From contig WHUZ01000128.1 in NCBI GenBank assembly GCA_015179045.1, forward strand, positions 1 through 64,000: a DNA stretch of 64,000 bases, written 5' to 3'. The notes under the pieces are model-generated. The model saw nothing but the letters and a program-made list of their open reading frames with translations, ran no database searches and had not been told where the DNA came from. Source of the stretch: Kalaharituber pfeilii (lineage: Eukaryota; Ascomycota; Pezizomycetes; Pezizales; Pezizaceae). The position numbers were made by a program, and so were the translations under genes. Below are positions 29,909-40,683 of the stretch, in pieces (the stretch's first letter is position 1; every line of letters begins with the position of its first letter).

Positions 29909-30214
29909 TTACCAGGGTTTCATGTCGCCTTCTCTTGGCATGGCTACCGGGATGACAATTGTGACCGGTAAATCGAGAACTGCGGGAATAGAATAGAACT
30001 GGGCTACTGGTGGTTTGGTGAGAATATAGTCCAATACTCTAGTATACTGGTTTGTTTTGTCATTGTCGTATTTGTGAATGATGAGAGAAAATCTAGTCAT
30101 ACCCCCCAAGGACGGTACAAACCATATGAAAATAGAAGAAAAAATTAGTCTGTAAGTAACATTCCATTTGTAGGCAGCAGAGCTTCGCAATCGTTACCTA
30201 AGCCGAATCAGCAT
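29909..30214 (-). CDS. Hypothetical small membrane-type protein, two exons
   Basis: A short first exon (ATG at 30214 to 30198), a 48-bp intron (30150-30197, GTAACG to TTACAG) and a second exon to the stop at 29909 give an 85-residue protein. A hydrophobic stretch (LIFSSIFIWFVPSL) near the N-terminus could span a membrane, and the C-terminus is PREGDMKPW. The join keeps the frame, but the exon is short and the intron small for certainty. It sits 50 bp from tRNA-Ala. No family is recognised. Confidence 0.3.
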
Positions 30215-30531
30215 TCTTCGAGTTTCACAATGGTTCACACTTCCTGACCTTCTTCATCGCCTCAATCAATATCGCCACCAGTAGCGCAACTACTCCATCA
30301 TGAGCCACCCATCAGCTGCTTGTCATCGACCGCCCTACCCTCTCTTACCATCACGATGTCGGTCCTTGACTATATGCAGAGCGGGGTTAACAAACCAGTT
30401 CGAAACAATCATGTTTGAGACAATGATTCACGCGGCATGACCCCCACCCTTACACTGTATCAATTCCCATTTTCTGCTGCGGTGTCTTACGCCGGTCATC
30501 CGATATCACATCAGCAAACCCTGCTGGCACT

Positions 30532-30755
30532 AATTTTTTATTTTTTTTATAATCACGTAACCCCGCTTGCAGCGCCAAGCCATGGCAGGGTCCCTGGGCA
30601 AGCCCTCAAAGCCCGGGGACGGGCTTAACAAAGAAAGTTCTATATACACATCCCCGTTCCACCCCTTTCTAAAACCTGATTCCAGAAACTTCTGGACGAT
30701 TCTTCTGGTTTCTGCATCAGGGAGGCTCCCCTATATCTCTCCGCCTCTCCCCCCT
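30532..30755 (-). mobile_element. 5'-truncated retroposon with tail B
   Basis: A perfect 12-bp duplication CCTGCTGGCACT (30520-30531 and 30756-30767) flanks 224 bp: T run, tail B variant (CACGTAACCCCGCTTGCAGC, CATGGCAGGGTCCC) and 3' UTR-like sequence. It has no reading frame of length. Confidence 0.88.
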
Positions 30756-30774
30756 CCTGCTGGCACTGTGATAA

Positions 30775-30835
30775 ACCTTTTTTTTCATTCAATATCCCTA
30801 CTTGTATGCAGCCCTGAAGGACTATGACCGGGCAC
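30775..30835 (-). mobile_element. Degenerate tail-A copy
   Basis: A T run, then CATTCAATATCCCTACTTGT and ATGCAGCCCTGAAGGACTAT. It matches minus-strand tail A at most conserved positions. The interval 30836-31420 after it holds no gene that I can support. Confidence 0.45.
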
Positions 30836-31429
30836 GACTAACGTGCGTTAAGAGCTATACACACCCACGGTCATCGTAGGGCCGATACCACCACCTCTTG
30901 ATTTGTCTACCGTCCCCTCGTCAGGCTGTCACTGGGATCCATCCATCTATTCAGATACAATCGCATTATTCAAGCTCCATTCTGATTCGCGACGAGAAGC
31001 TGGCAAAGCGAAAAATAAAAGGCCTTGTAAATAATCTAGAGTTAGGGAAGATTGCGAGATTATTCCAAATTCATCGAGACCTACAACGCACTGCTTCGAC
31101 CGGTTCAAAACGCCACTCATACAAATAAAATTTATTTAGGTGATATGTCACCTCAGTCCTAAATCGCTCCTCTGTGCCTCGGACCTAATAGCTGACTTCT
31201 TGCGGTAATTTGGCAGGTCCGAATTACGGGCGAAAGGAGAGCTGCACGAAACGGACTTGACAGCTTGATTTCGTTGTTTAAAATTTTGGGAATTCGTGCT
31301 TGATTTTTCTCATGAAGGGTTGGGGTTTCTAAGTCTGTTTCGCCTGTGTCATCTGAAATTTGGCGTAAGTAGTTAGCACCTCTAGTTTTGTTTCGTAGGT
31401 TTGGTCACGAGGACTGCTATCCAGGGACT

Positions 31430-31487
31430 TTTTTTTTTTTTTTTATTTCATTACTCGCATGCCGCCTTATAGGCTATGGCGAGGTTG
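31430..31487 (-). mobile_element. Tail-A micro-retroposon
   Basis: A 58-bp tail-only insertion flanked by TCCAGGGACT (31420-31429 and 31488-31497). The inner hairpin is GCCT/AGGC instead of GCCC/GGGC, a compensated change. Confidence 0.92.
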
Positions 31488-31639
31488 TCCAGGGACTCTG
31501 CAATATCGAATATCTGTAAGGGGGATACACTTTTTTTTTTTTAAAAAAAAAAAACAAAAAAATGTCTTGGAGTGAAGGTCTTGGAATTCGAGCAACATTT
31601 CTTTTTCCTGGAATCCGCGTTCGGGGCCTCACGATCACG

Positions 31640-31745
31640 CTAGCAGTCGCGATGCACGTGCAGGGAGGGATGGAGCGCAAAGCATGTGGTGTTTGAGTGC
31701 GGTGAGCTGGAGCAGCCCACAAGAGAACCATCTGGCCTCCAGATT
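31640..31745 (+). pseudogene. LINE fragment of the tail-B lineage (zinc-finger region)
   Basis: The plus strand encodes CTCREGWSAKHVVFECGELE, matching CTCGEAWSAEHVVFRCTELE of the LINE at 50.2 kb. Only about 100 bp are recognisable. Confidence 0.6.
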
Positions 31746-32106
31746 TGAAGAGCGGGCGTACCGGTGTGATGACGGGTACTGGTATCTAGAGCTGGCGGAA
31801 CGAAGCCTCAAGGGCGGTCTCAATGACCAAATGTGAAGGAAAGAGTCTTCAATTGTCTTGTCTGTGCGTGTCCATGTCTCTCCTGCTTCTTGCTTCTTGC
31901 TCGCTTCCACAGTCCTATCTACATACAATTTATAAACCACCTTCACCTTCCAACTGAGCCTGTTCATACATATCTCGCTTCTTAATCATAATTTTCTTCC
32001 TCATCCTACGCATGTGTCATCATGTGGCCCTACCGCTGAGTACCGCTCCGGCCCGCGTATGGCCCTATTCTTTCCATCGGTACCGTGGTTACCACCACAC
32101 CGGAGG

Positions 32107-32108
<2 letters not shown>

Positions 32109-32137
<29 letters not shown>

Positions 32138-32177
32138 TTTCACATGACCCCGCATGTAGCTGTTCGCCATGGCAGGG
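32109..32177 (-). mobile_element. Tail-B micro-retroposon
   Basis: It is flanked by a perfect 13-bp duplication CACACCGGAGGGG (32096-32108 and 32178-32190). A T run of about 28 precedes CACATGACCCCGCATGTAGC and TGTTCGCCATGGCAGGG, the minus-strand tail B with nothing else. Confidence 0.93.
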
Positions 32178-32189
32178 CACACCGGAGGG

Positions 32190-32592
32190 GTAGGAAAGGT
32201 GGGAGGATGTAGAGCAAGGGAAGTGGGCGGAGAGGCAGGAGAATGGTGAAGAAGTGGACATCCTCGAATGACTGTTCTACTTCTTGAGGGCATATAGAAA
32301 TGGGGAAGAAGCGGTGATGGGGGTCATGTAGATAGACGAGATTTTCCTTTATATGTTTGCCTGCGAGCATGGAGGGTTTCGAACAAGGGGACCCACTCTC
32401 AGCACTGATGGAATGGATGGAACGTTGAATATCTAAACGGGGGGGAGGGGGATTTTCCTATCTTCTGTATGGGGGACGGAGTCGGTTCATCCTTTTTACT
32501 TATTTTCTTACCTATTCCCTATGTACTTAACCTCGCCATAGCCCATAGGACGGCATGCGAGTAGTGATATGAAAAAAAAAAAAAAAAAGACC
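32190..32592 (+). mobile_element. LINE 3' region with tail A
   Basis: The first part (GGAAAGGTGGGAGGATGTAG) resembles the coding end at 7530-7600. The second part is a 3' UTR (TTACTTATTTTCTTACC) with tail A at 32530-32565 and 17 A. Reading frames are decayed. Confidence 0.65.
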
Positions 32593-32880
32593 CACGCGCC
32601 CTACCATAGCGAGGAGCGATAGGCGGGGTTACGTGATCTAAAAAACAATAAAAAACCAAAAGAGACATTCCGATGGCGAGATGGTCACCTGGCAGTGCAG
32701 GGAGGACTTGGAGGAGAAGGGGTGGAGGAAGGAGGGTGCATTGGGTACCCAAATTCTGTACGTAGAGTAGAGGGGTACCTAGTCGCTCAGACCTGACCTG
32801 GGTAAGGTATATGAGTCCCTGCCACAGGCTGGCAGCCCGTATGTGGGGTCTCGTGACCCCCCCCAAAAAAAAAAACCTCA
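32592..32880 (+). mobile_element. Tail-B copy and a tail-B LINE 3' end
   Basis: A diverged tail B (GCCCTACCATAGCGAGGAGC, GGCGGGGTTACGTGATCTAA) at about 32598-32645 is followed by a second unit, which contains LINE C-terminal coding traces (VTWQCREDLEEKGWRKEG), a 3' UTR and a tail of the GGCTGG/AGCC hairpin subtype at 32816-32862. The latter matches the end of the LINE at 50.3-50.5 kb. Confidence 0.7.
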
Positions 32881-32884
32881 TTCT

Positions 32885-34180
32885 CATCCTCCTGATTTGT
32901 ACAGTTCACAATTTTTTTTCCTTTGACATTTATATAGGCATGCATCTTGTTGGCAAATACATTTAGAGCGAGGAGTAGAACAAGACCCTTGACAAGTACA
33001 CGAAATCTAAAGTTTAGAAATACTTAGAAGATAGGAACGTGTAAGGGGTGCCAATATGTGGTGTAGGTAGTGGATACGCTGGTGAGGACTATAGAAGGGA
33101 AGGATAGAGTTCTTCTATACCTGTAAATTTGTAAAACAACTTTCGGATAGATTATTCAGATATGGGTTCTTTAGTATGGTGAGAGATCCCTGTTTGAAGT
33201 TAAATGGTGATGATAACAAGTTCGGTAATAGCACGCTTTTTAGCAAGTGGCAGACTGTAAAACCTAAAAATATCATACCGATAGCGGAGTATTAGCAAGT
33301 TTTATTACCACTCCAGAAATTTTGAACAGCATTCACGAATGACAGGCTAAAATGAAAGAACTGTATCCTGAATATCCACTGCTTCAACAACTGCTTATTC
33401 CGGCAAGAGCTCACAGAGTTAAAATAAAATTATCAAACCTAAAGTTCACAAAAGGCAGTAGAAGTTTTACCTTAATATATATCACAGATTTTTAATAATA
33501 CACCCGGCTAAACCTAATGGATAATAGAGCACCATACCACTATCTAGTTCCAGCTTTCCAATGCTGCAAGAATCATGTTAATCGGGTAAGAACTCATAGT
33601 GTGACATTATCCTGAAGTCGTTGAGTTTTCTTACAGAACGGGATGTGAGCATAAATAATTTTGGGAAATGTGGACTGCGCTGGAATGCTTGACGTTCGCA
33701 AGGTAGCAATAAAACGACCGAAAATCAAACTCTGGGCTTGGCATCAACGCAATGCTAGTTACCTCCAGAAAAGAACATCTACAATGGCGGAGGATTCCGG
33801 ATATCTCTGTCTATATACATAACACTTTAAAATTACGCAAAGAGCAAGAGAAATACCTAGGGTACATCTCATTAATTTTCCAGCATTCTCCAGTGAATAG
33901 TAACATACTTATCATTAGATAATTTCTACTGTTACCCAATCTAGAAGCAGAGCAACAATTTAATATCTTGTGTATTGTACTACTAGCAAATATAATTATA
34001 GTAGTGACTTGCCGGTGGTCAGTTATGAGTTGCAAATTCCGGTAGCGACTATGTTCTAGGCCATCAGGAAAGAAAAAAGTGCGTCAGGAAGCCATATAGG
34101 CACGTCCCAGGACCGTTTTGTCTTTTTTGCGTCATGCGCGCCCTGACGTTGGTGCCATGAGGTCAATGCCAGGACACAAC
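32885..34180. other. AT-moderate intergenic region, no feature supported
   Basis: I see no coding frame longer than chance, no tRNA and no tail copy. Sequence composition is more AT-rich than the flanks. Confidence 0.5.
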
Positions 34181-34184
34181 TATT

Positions 34185-34450
34185 GATGTTATGTGTCCAG
34201 ACACACATCTAAACTACTATTATCAGGACGCAACAGTACCACTATGCTCCTAGGGCGCAATTGCAATAATGTACAATCAGGACGCAATTGCATTACTGTG
34301 CTTTCAGGGCGCAATTGTATTCCTATACTGTCAGGATGACACAATTTTCGCCTCTATACTACCAGGACGCAATTGCAATGATATACAATCAGGACGCAAG
34401 TGCATTACTGTGCTATCAGGGCGCAATTGTATAACTATACAGCTCATTCT
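34185..34450. repeat. Diverged tandem repeat of about 32 bp
   Basis: Units built around CAGGACGCAATTGCA or CAGGGCGCAATTGTA followed by ACTGTGCT or ATACAATC recur about eight times. Copies differ by substitutions, so the array is older than the others. Confidence 0.75.
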
Positions 34451-34539
34451 ATATACATGCCAATGTCAATAGATCTACATCAATGGACCTTCTATGCTAC
34501 GCCTATGTACAATGCCACGTAAATGGCACCATACTGCGT

Positions 34540-35375
34540 CGAATGATACCATGCGGAGCGGATGCTATCATGCTGCGCGCATACTGCCATGCTGCGCGAA
34601 TGCTGCTGTGGATGTATTCTGCCACACGCGAGAGGTTAGCCTTGCCACGACGCGATGAGCATGATGCTACAACTCACCTGGTGGCTATGCTGCATGAGTG
34701 CTACCATGCTGCGTAAATGCTGCCATGCTGCGTAAATGCTACCATGCCGCGTGAATGCTGCCATGCTGTGTGAATGCTGTCACACGCGAGAGGTTAGCCT
34801 TGCCACGACGCGATGAGCATGATGCTACAACTCACCCTGTGGCTATGCTGCGCGCATGCTGCCATGCTGCGCGAATGCTGCCATGCGGGATGTATGCTGC
34901 CATATATGAGAGCTGAACCTTGCCACGACGCGATGAGCATGATAGCACAACTTGCTGCCGTGCTGCGTGAATGCTACCATGCGGGATGTATTCTACCATA
35001 TACGAGAGGTTAGCCTTGCCACCACGCGATGAGCATGACACCACAACTCACACTGCCATGCTGCGTGAATGTTGCCGTGCTGCGTGTATACTGCCATGCT
35101 GCGTGAATGCTGCCATGCTGCATGAATGCTGCCATGCTACATGAATGCTACCATGCTGCGTAAATGCTGCTATGTGGGATGTATTCTGCCACATTGGAGA
35201 GGTTAGCCTTGCTACGACGCGATGAACATGATACCACAACTCACCTTGCTACCATACCGCGTCAATGCTTCCTGCTGCGTGAATGCTGCCATGCCGCGTG
35301 AATGCTGCCATGCTGCGTGAATGATGCCATGCCGCGTGAATGCTGCCATGCTGCGTGAATGCTGCCATGGTGTCG
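34540..35375. repeat. Two-level satellite array (19-bp units within longer units)
   Basis: The base unit GCTGCCATGCTGCGTGAAT (19 bp) repeats in runs. These runs are separated by a conserved anchor of about 50 bp containing GTTAGCCTTGCCACGACGCG and ATGAGCATGA, found near 34635, 34793, 34908, 35005 and 35200. Spacing varies from about 95 to 190 bp, so higher-order units gained or lost base units. No reading frame is conserved. Confidence 0.88.
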
Positions 35376-35454
35376 AGCTTTTAGCCCGTCGAGTTTCTAG
35401 GCTCGTCAGCTGTGAAGGTGTCAAGCTGTCGAGCTGCCATCTACGAGAAGTTAG

Positions 35455-35810
35455 CACGTTCAGGATCCCCGCTTGGAAATTCCAAAGCACTATTGACGCT
35501 TAGGATCTTATTGCGACTAATCAAAACTCCGGGCAGGATCATGAGCGGCTGGTTATCCCGCCCTAGTAGTGGATACGGAAATAAGGTCCTGAGCGTCCAC
35601 CGCCTTGATATTGTCCTTCCACCAATGGAATTTCCAAGCGGGGGTCCTGAACGTCTAGCACTCCACATTTTCTCCACCTATTGTTGCAACTCAAGTCCCG
35701 CCCAGAAATTCCCATTAGTGGCAATAAGATCCTGAGCGTCCACCGCTTCGATACTGCTTTGAAATTTTTCAAGCGGGATCCTGAACGTCTAGCACCTCGC
35801 ACTGTCTGGG
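35455..35810. repeat. Three copies of an 80-bp repeat, one inverted
   Basis: A unit running AATAAGATCCTGAGCGTCCA to CAAGCGGGATCCTGAACGTC lies at about 35577-35660 and 35719-35795 in direct orientation and at about 35455-35520 inverted. The inverted pair could form a long hairpin. Confidence 0.75.
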
Positions 35811-36062
35811 TCCTGGCCATCCGCCATAGCACTGTGGGAGCCCAAAAAAAAACAAGTCTGCATTCCCATTGAGTGGCTAACGCTACTATACAAACCATTA
35901 AAGAAAATAACTAAGTACAGAGAAACCAGAAAATGTATCAACCGGAACAAGGTGAACCTTCCCCAACTCCCATACAGATGTAATTCACTACCAAATGAAT
36001 ACAATAACTCAATAAAAATGAAAAGAAATTCACAATTTGAGAGAGATATCCGACCTTATGTG

Positions 36063-38637
36063 TCCAATCGTAGGTGTACCACAGGGCTCGCCTTTATCCC
36101 CAGTCGTGTTTCTCATCTACATGGCACCAATTCTAGAAGAGATGGAAACAAAGGTAGCTGCAGCAGTGAGAGACTGTGAGGTGGAGCTGCCCTCATTTGT
36201 AGATGATATGAACTGTGTCATTCTGGATTGGGAAGGAGGAAAAGATATGAGAAGAGTTGGGGAGAGAATTGCAGGAGTAGTCAGGGAGGTTGCGGAAGCT
36301 CACGGTCTACCACTGGAGACCTCAAAGGAGGAGGTCCTAGTCATGGGCAAGAAGGCCAAGAGAAGGGCAGATGTTGAGAGGTGCAAGTGGCTAGGGGTGA
36401 TTTGTGACAGTACTCTTGATTTCGACCTCCACTGGAAAACCCGGATCGAGAAAGCCAGAAAACTCATGGGCGCACTGTCTGGACTAGGCAACTCTCAATG
36501 GGGAATGAGTCCTATCTCATGGAGAAAGGCTTATACAGGCATGGTAAGGGCAGTAGCCCTTTGGGGGTCCGAAATTGGGTGGAGAGGCCAGAAGCAGTGG
36601 AGAGAGGAGTTTGAGAGGTTCCAGTATCAAGCACTCCGCAAATGCACTGGTGCAGTTCAAGGGGCAGCGAGAGTAAAGGTCGAGGCCATTGCTGGAGTAG
36701 AGAGTGTAACGACGATCCTCGATCGGAACCTCTCCGGACAGGCAGATTCTGCCTGCCGCTCCCGGACCTCATCAGACGATAAACTTTACGCCATGACACT
36801 GTGACACAGGTACCAACATTGTGGGGTAGGTAGATCAAATGTTGGTACTTGTTACCAGCATTTAGTGATGCAAAATAGAGGCTGGGCAGAGTCCGTGCGA
36901 GAGGTCAGTGACCTGGTGTGGCAACAGGGTATCTTCTCTGTTGAGAGGACAGTTTTGTAGGGAAAACAGCAGCGTTTCTCTTGGGGGCCTTGGTAAATAG
37001 CAATGTAGCTACAGCCTCTCAACCAACGCATGCTATTACAGCAACAAATGCTGGTAATGAGTAGTATTACTTACTGTACCAATACACGCTTCCATGTCAC
37101 AACAAGCTTGGACCATTGTTTGAATTGCAGACACCAATTCCAATCACTTTAATTCATCCTAGATGGCTATTAACTACATCAACCGAACCTACAGCGTCAA
37201 TGTCTCAAGCTGCCGGATTGTGATCATTGAATATTGACTCATGGCCAAACGGCGCCAGCTGGATTCTCAACTTCACATATTGTAGTGAGGTAACCTATTT
37301 TTTTTTTTTGTCTCTGCGATAGGATTGTAGCTTGTAGGCGGAACAAAATTATTTAAACAGAGCAATGTCATGCCAATCTTTCTAGCGAAGAATTCAAACC
37401 TGTAAAGCAGCGTAGCTCATCCAGCAGTTTCAAAATTGTCAGGCTTTGCAGGATATCCTGAACCTTTTACTACATACACCTGCACCTCAATTGCACACCC
37501 TCAAAATGCTCTGCACTGCAAATGAATAAGCTCTTGTGCATCTGGAGTAGTGTACTCCAAATGTAACATCCTACGAGCACAGACAGCGCAAGGCGAAGCC
37601 CACCAGCAGTGACCGGAACTGATGAGCAAGTAATATGACAGAGTGAGGTACTACAGGAAACCCAAAATTTCATTTTTGTTTCTTCATCTGCTCATTAATT
37701 CAGATCTATTTTTCCATTTTTTATTTTTTACTTAATTGAGTAATTATGCATTCAAACTAGTAGATCACAGCATGGGCCGACAATTGGTAGCCAGTGGGCA
37801 CAGTACGCACTTACGTCACTAGTCCACTTTAAAACTTGTCTTGTCTTGCCATATGCCTGTACCAACAACTGATCATACCTACCCCACAATGTTGGTACCT
37901 GTGTCACAGTGTCATGGCGTAAAGTTTATCGTCTGATGAGGTCCGGGAGCGGCAGGCAGAATCTGCCTGTCCGGAGAGGTTCCGATCCTCGATCAAGGCC
38001 AAGCAAGGTATGCACTGAGATCAGTGAGGGACCCTACAGGAGTGGGGGACCTGTGGCCTGAAAGCTTCAGTGGAATGGTAGCCTCAGACCCAGACAGAGA
38101 GGGGGAGAGGGGGAGGGACTGGAGAGACTTCAGCTTGGGTTATGCTACAGACAAAAATGATGGATTTGAGTCAGTAGCTGGAAAGATTGCCAGCACTCTC
38201 GAGGTCGACGAGGAGGAGAGAGTGTCCTGGGGACGAGATGTACACCTACCGCAGGCAGACATTGAGGTCATTGACCTCAAGCTGTGCAAGGAAGACACCC
38301 CAGCCAAATGGGAAAAGGCCATCAATGAGGCTAAGAGTGACTCGGTAGCTATTTTCAGAGATGGCAGCCGCAGTGAGGAAGGCGGTGTTGGTGGCGGATG
38401 GTGCTGGAGGCAGGTGGTAGCAGGTGAGTCAGAAGGGTCCCGGTGGGTAGGGACAAAAGCAACTGTGTGGGACGGCGAGGTCTCAGGAATGAAGAGTGCC
38501 CTTGAAGCAGTTGATGGCAGTGAAAAAGTGCTACTACTCGCAGACTCTCAGGCAGCTATCAGTGCAGTCCAGAAAGCAGGAAAAACTGGCAAGGCAAGGA
38601 CTGCAGATCTAGCACGGGTAGTGCTTTTTAAATTTTA
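36063..38637 (+). pseudogene. LINE ORF2 fragment (RT to RNase H), split by a Mutator-like element
   Basis: Before the insertion (36063-36723) the frame encodes VPQGSPLSPVVFLIYMAPI, PSFVDDMNCV and the thumb region up to VESVTTIL. After it (37994-38637) the frame resumes with QARYALRSLRDPTGVG, the WEKAINEAK motif and RNase H motifs (FRDGSRSEEGG, LLLADSQAAI), ending where another sequence is joined at about 38637. It is a close relative of the minus-strand LINE at 6.3-12.7 kb and keeps the four-G run that is broken there. 5' and 3' ends are missing. Confidence 0.88.
36724..37984. mobile_element. Non-autonomous Mutator-like element, 9-bp target duplication
   Basis: The ends CGGAACCTCTCCGGACAGGC and its reverse complement start terminal inverted repeats that are almost perfect for about 105 bp. 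The host duplication is ATCCTCGAT (36715-36723 and 37985-37993), nine bases as is typical of Mutator-like elements. Inside there is no transposase frame. A short palindrome CAGGCAGATTCTGCCTG lies within each repeat. The interior has a relic of tail B near 37300-37345. A second copy is at 48826-51132. Confidence 0.88.
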
Positions 38638-38730
38638 GTCGCGGTCACTTTTTAGCCGACCGAGGCGTGTAGAGTATCTTGGTGTCTTCCTCTGCAAAGG
38701 TGCGTTGGTGCTCCCAGAGGTGGATGAGGT

Positions 38731-39987
38731 CTATGATCTCGGTTTTCTATACTTGCAGGCCTTCAAGGCTTCCATCCCAGGTTTTGGGAGTTGGAAGATA
38801 GGTGAATGGAACGTAATGGCTAGGATCTGGTGTAGATTGGAACAAGGGCCAAGGTCTGGCCTGAGTCTGGCCTCTTGAGTAGCTTTTCGTGGAGGTAAGG
38901 GTGGAGGTGCAGGAGTTAGTGACCTTATAGAGAGAATAGATTTTGCTGGCGATGAAGCTCGTGATGATGGGCGGCTAGGAGGTAAGTTTGCTTCAAGGGT
39001 CTTGATCCTGTCCTGTAGGCCTTCTTGAAGTATCTGGTCTGCCTTGGCGTCATTTTTAAGCTTGGCTACTAATGCTTCTAGGCTAGCCTTCGAGGTTTCT
39101 AGAACCTTCTGTTTCTGTTCCTGTTCCTTGAGCTCGGTATCTTGCTTGTCGATTTGTATCCTCACGTCTTAGAGCTGCGATTTCAGGACTGCTACCATGG
39201 CGCGCTTCTCATCTAGAGCCTTTATGATTGTGGCATTGACATCTTTGGTATACCCCTTCTCGAGTTTGGTAATTCGTTCAGTGGTTTCTGCTTGCCAGTT
39301 GAGTTTTTCATTTTCCAGCTCCAATCTGTAGTTTTCTACGACGGCGGCCACGGCAGCGTCATGGGCTGCTTTTTTTGCTGCTAGCTGTGTTTGGAGTTTG
39401 GTGGCCCACTCCTCGGCCTCGGCTTTGAGTTGTGCCTCGTATTGTTACATGTGTTTCGTCGCCTCATGCTTGAGCTGCTGTTGTAGCTTGATAAATTCTT
39501 GTTTTAAGAATTCCACCTCGAGTTCTTCTTTTCGATCGACTTCCATTTCGATTGGGAGGGAAGGAGCGAGTGGTATTAAGCCGTTTCGTGCTTCTTCGAG
39601 TTCATTCGCGATGCTTTCCTTGAGCTGGGTGTGCAAATTCCAGGCCCAGGTATTTAATTATGCCATTAATGTATTAATATGTGCCGGAGCAACTGCTTCT
39701 AGTATGAGAATGATAAGGGAGAGCTTCTCTCGTCTGCCTAATACTACGATATCAAACTTCCTTTGTTGCCCTTCAATCTAGCTTAATTCATCTTCATTGT
39801 CTATCTGGAATTGCTGGGAGTATGACTTCCCCCTTGTGCGCAGTCCTAGCCTTGGTGTAGTAGTCAGAGCTGACTGCGCTAGTTCCGTGCTATGCTCAGA
39901 TTCTGCTTCCTCTCCTGGGCGCCAGAGGACGAGTTCATTTCCAGCGCTGAGGAGCTTTGGGGTGTCTGGGAAGTTATATGCCGGCAT
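38731..39987 (-). pseudogene. LTR-retrotransposon gag-like coiled-coil protein with four nonsense codons
   Basis: From the ATG at 39987 a single frame of 418 codons runs to 38731, interrupted only by four stops at about 39778, 39673, 39445 and 39169. The N-terminal MPAYNFPDTPKLLSAGNE is followed by long Glu/Lys/Gln-rich coiled-coil stretches and a Pro/Ser-rich end (PPSRPSSRASSPAKS). This architecture suits a gag of a fungal Gypsy-type element or a structural coiled-coil protein; I cannot choose with certainty. Every stop is TAA or TAG at a place where CAA or CAG would fit. Confidence 0.55.
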
Positions 39988-39999
39988 TGTTATGGATTT

Positions 40000-40680
40000 A
40001 TGAGATAAAGAAGGCGAAACAAAGCCTAACAAATATAGTGTTACGAAGTACATAAGGTAGGCTGTCTACTAATTAACTAAGTAAAGAGTCGCTACAGAAA
40101 CAAGGTAGTTAAGAAGTAAATAAGCATTATATTTGTTAGGGTCAAGTTCCGGGTTCTTGCTCCCCTAACTCCAGTGGGTCCGGCTTCTCATTTATAAGTA
40201 GTTCTTTCAGCACAGTATAGTTAATCCAGTTCAAACCGTACCTGAGGATCAAGCCAGGCCCTGAAAATGCCAGGTGGAAACAGCTTTAACAGTTGACCAA
40301 CCCATACATGAAAACAATGCAATATTGATAGGAAATCCAAAATGCCTTAATGCAGATCTCATGCTAATAATAATTATAACTCCAGTGCCTATGCAGATCT
40401 CATGCTAATAATACAATCATGACTCCGGCGCCTATGCAAAAGATAATAAATAAAATAGAAGAGGTTATTGTGCAATACCTTTTTATGAAACAGGACTGCC
40501 GATTATAGTCAGTAACCAAAATTGCTAATCTTAGTACTTACTTACACCATGCCGGGCGACCCATTACCACCAGCCTACTTGTTGGTGTTAGCTAGACATC
40601 CTAGTAGTAGTACTGAGGTGGTAATACCTCTTGCTGACACTTCAGCGAGACGTTTATATGGTATGACAGGTTACCCCTGT
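40000..40680. other. Flank of the gag-like gene, no gene supported
   Basis: The sequence CCTAACAAATATA at about 40025 and its inverse TATATTTGTTAGGG at about 40130 form a loose inverted pair, possibly remnants of an LTR or leader of the gag-like gene. A 33-bp direct repeat (CAGATCTCATGCTAATAATA near 40351 and 40396) is also present. Confidence 0.35.
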
Positions 40681-40683
40681 TTT

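Noticed and set aside
34540..35375. Possible CRISPR-like array
   Set aside because: Units are contiguous 19-bp repeats with uneven anchors; there are no unique spacers of constant length and the genome is eukaryotic.
36725..36804. C-terminal extension of the LINE frame into RNLSGQADSACRSRTSS
   Set aside because: This is read-through into the inverted repeat of the Mutator-like element and not LINE protein.
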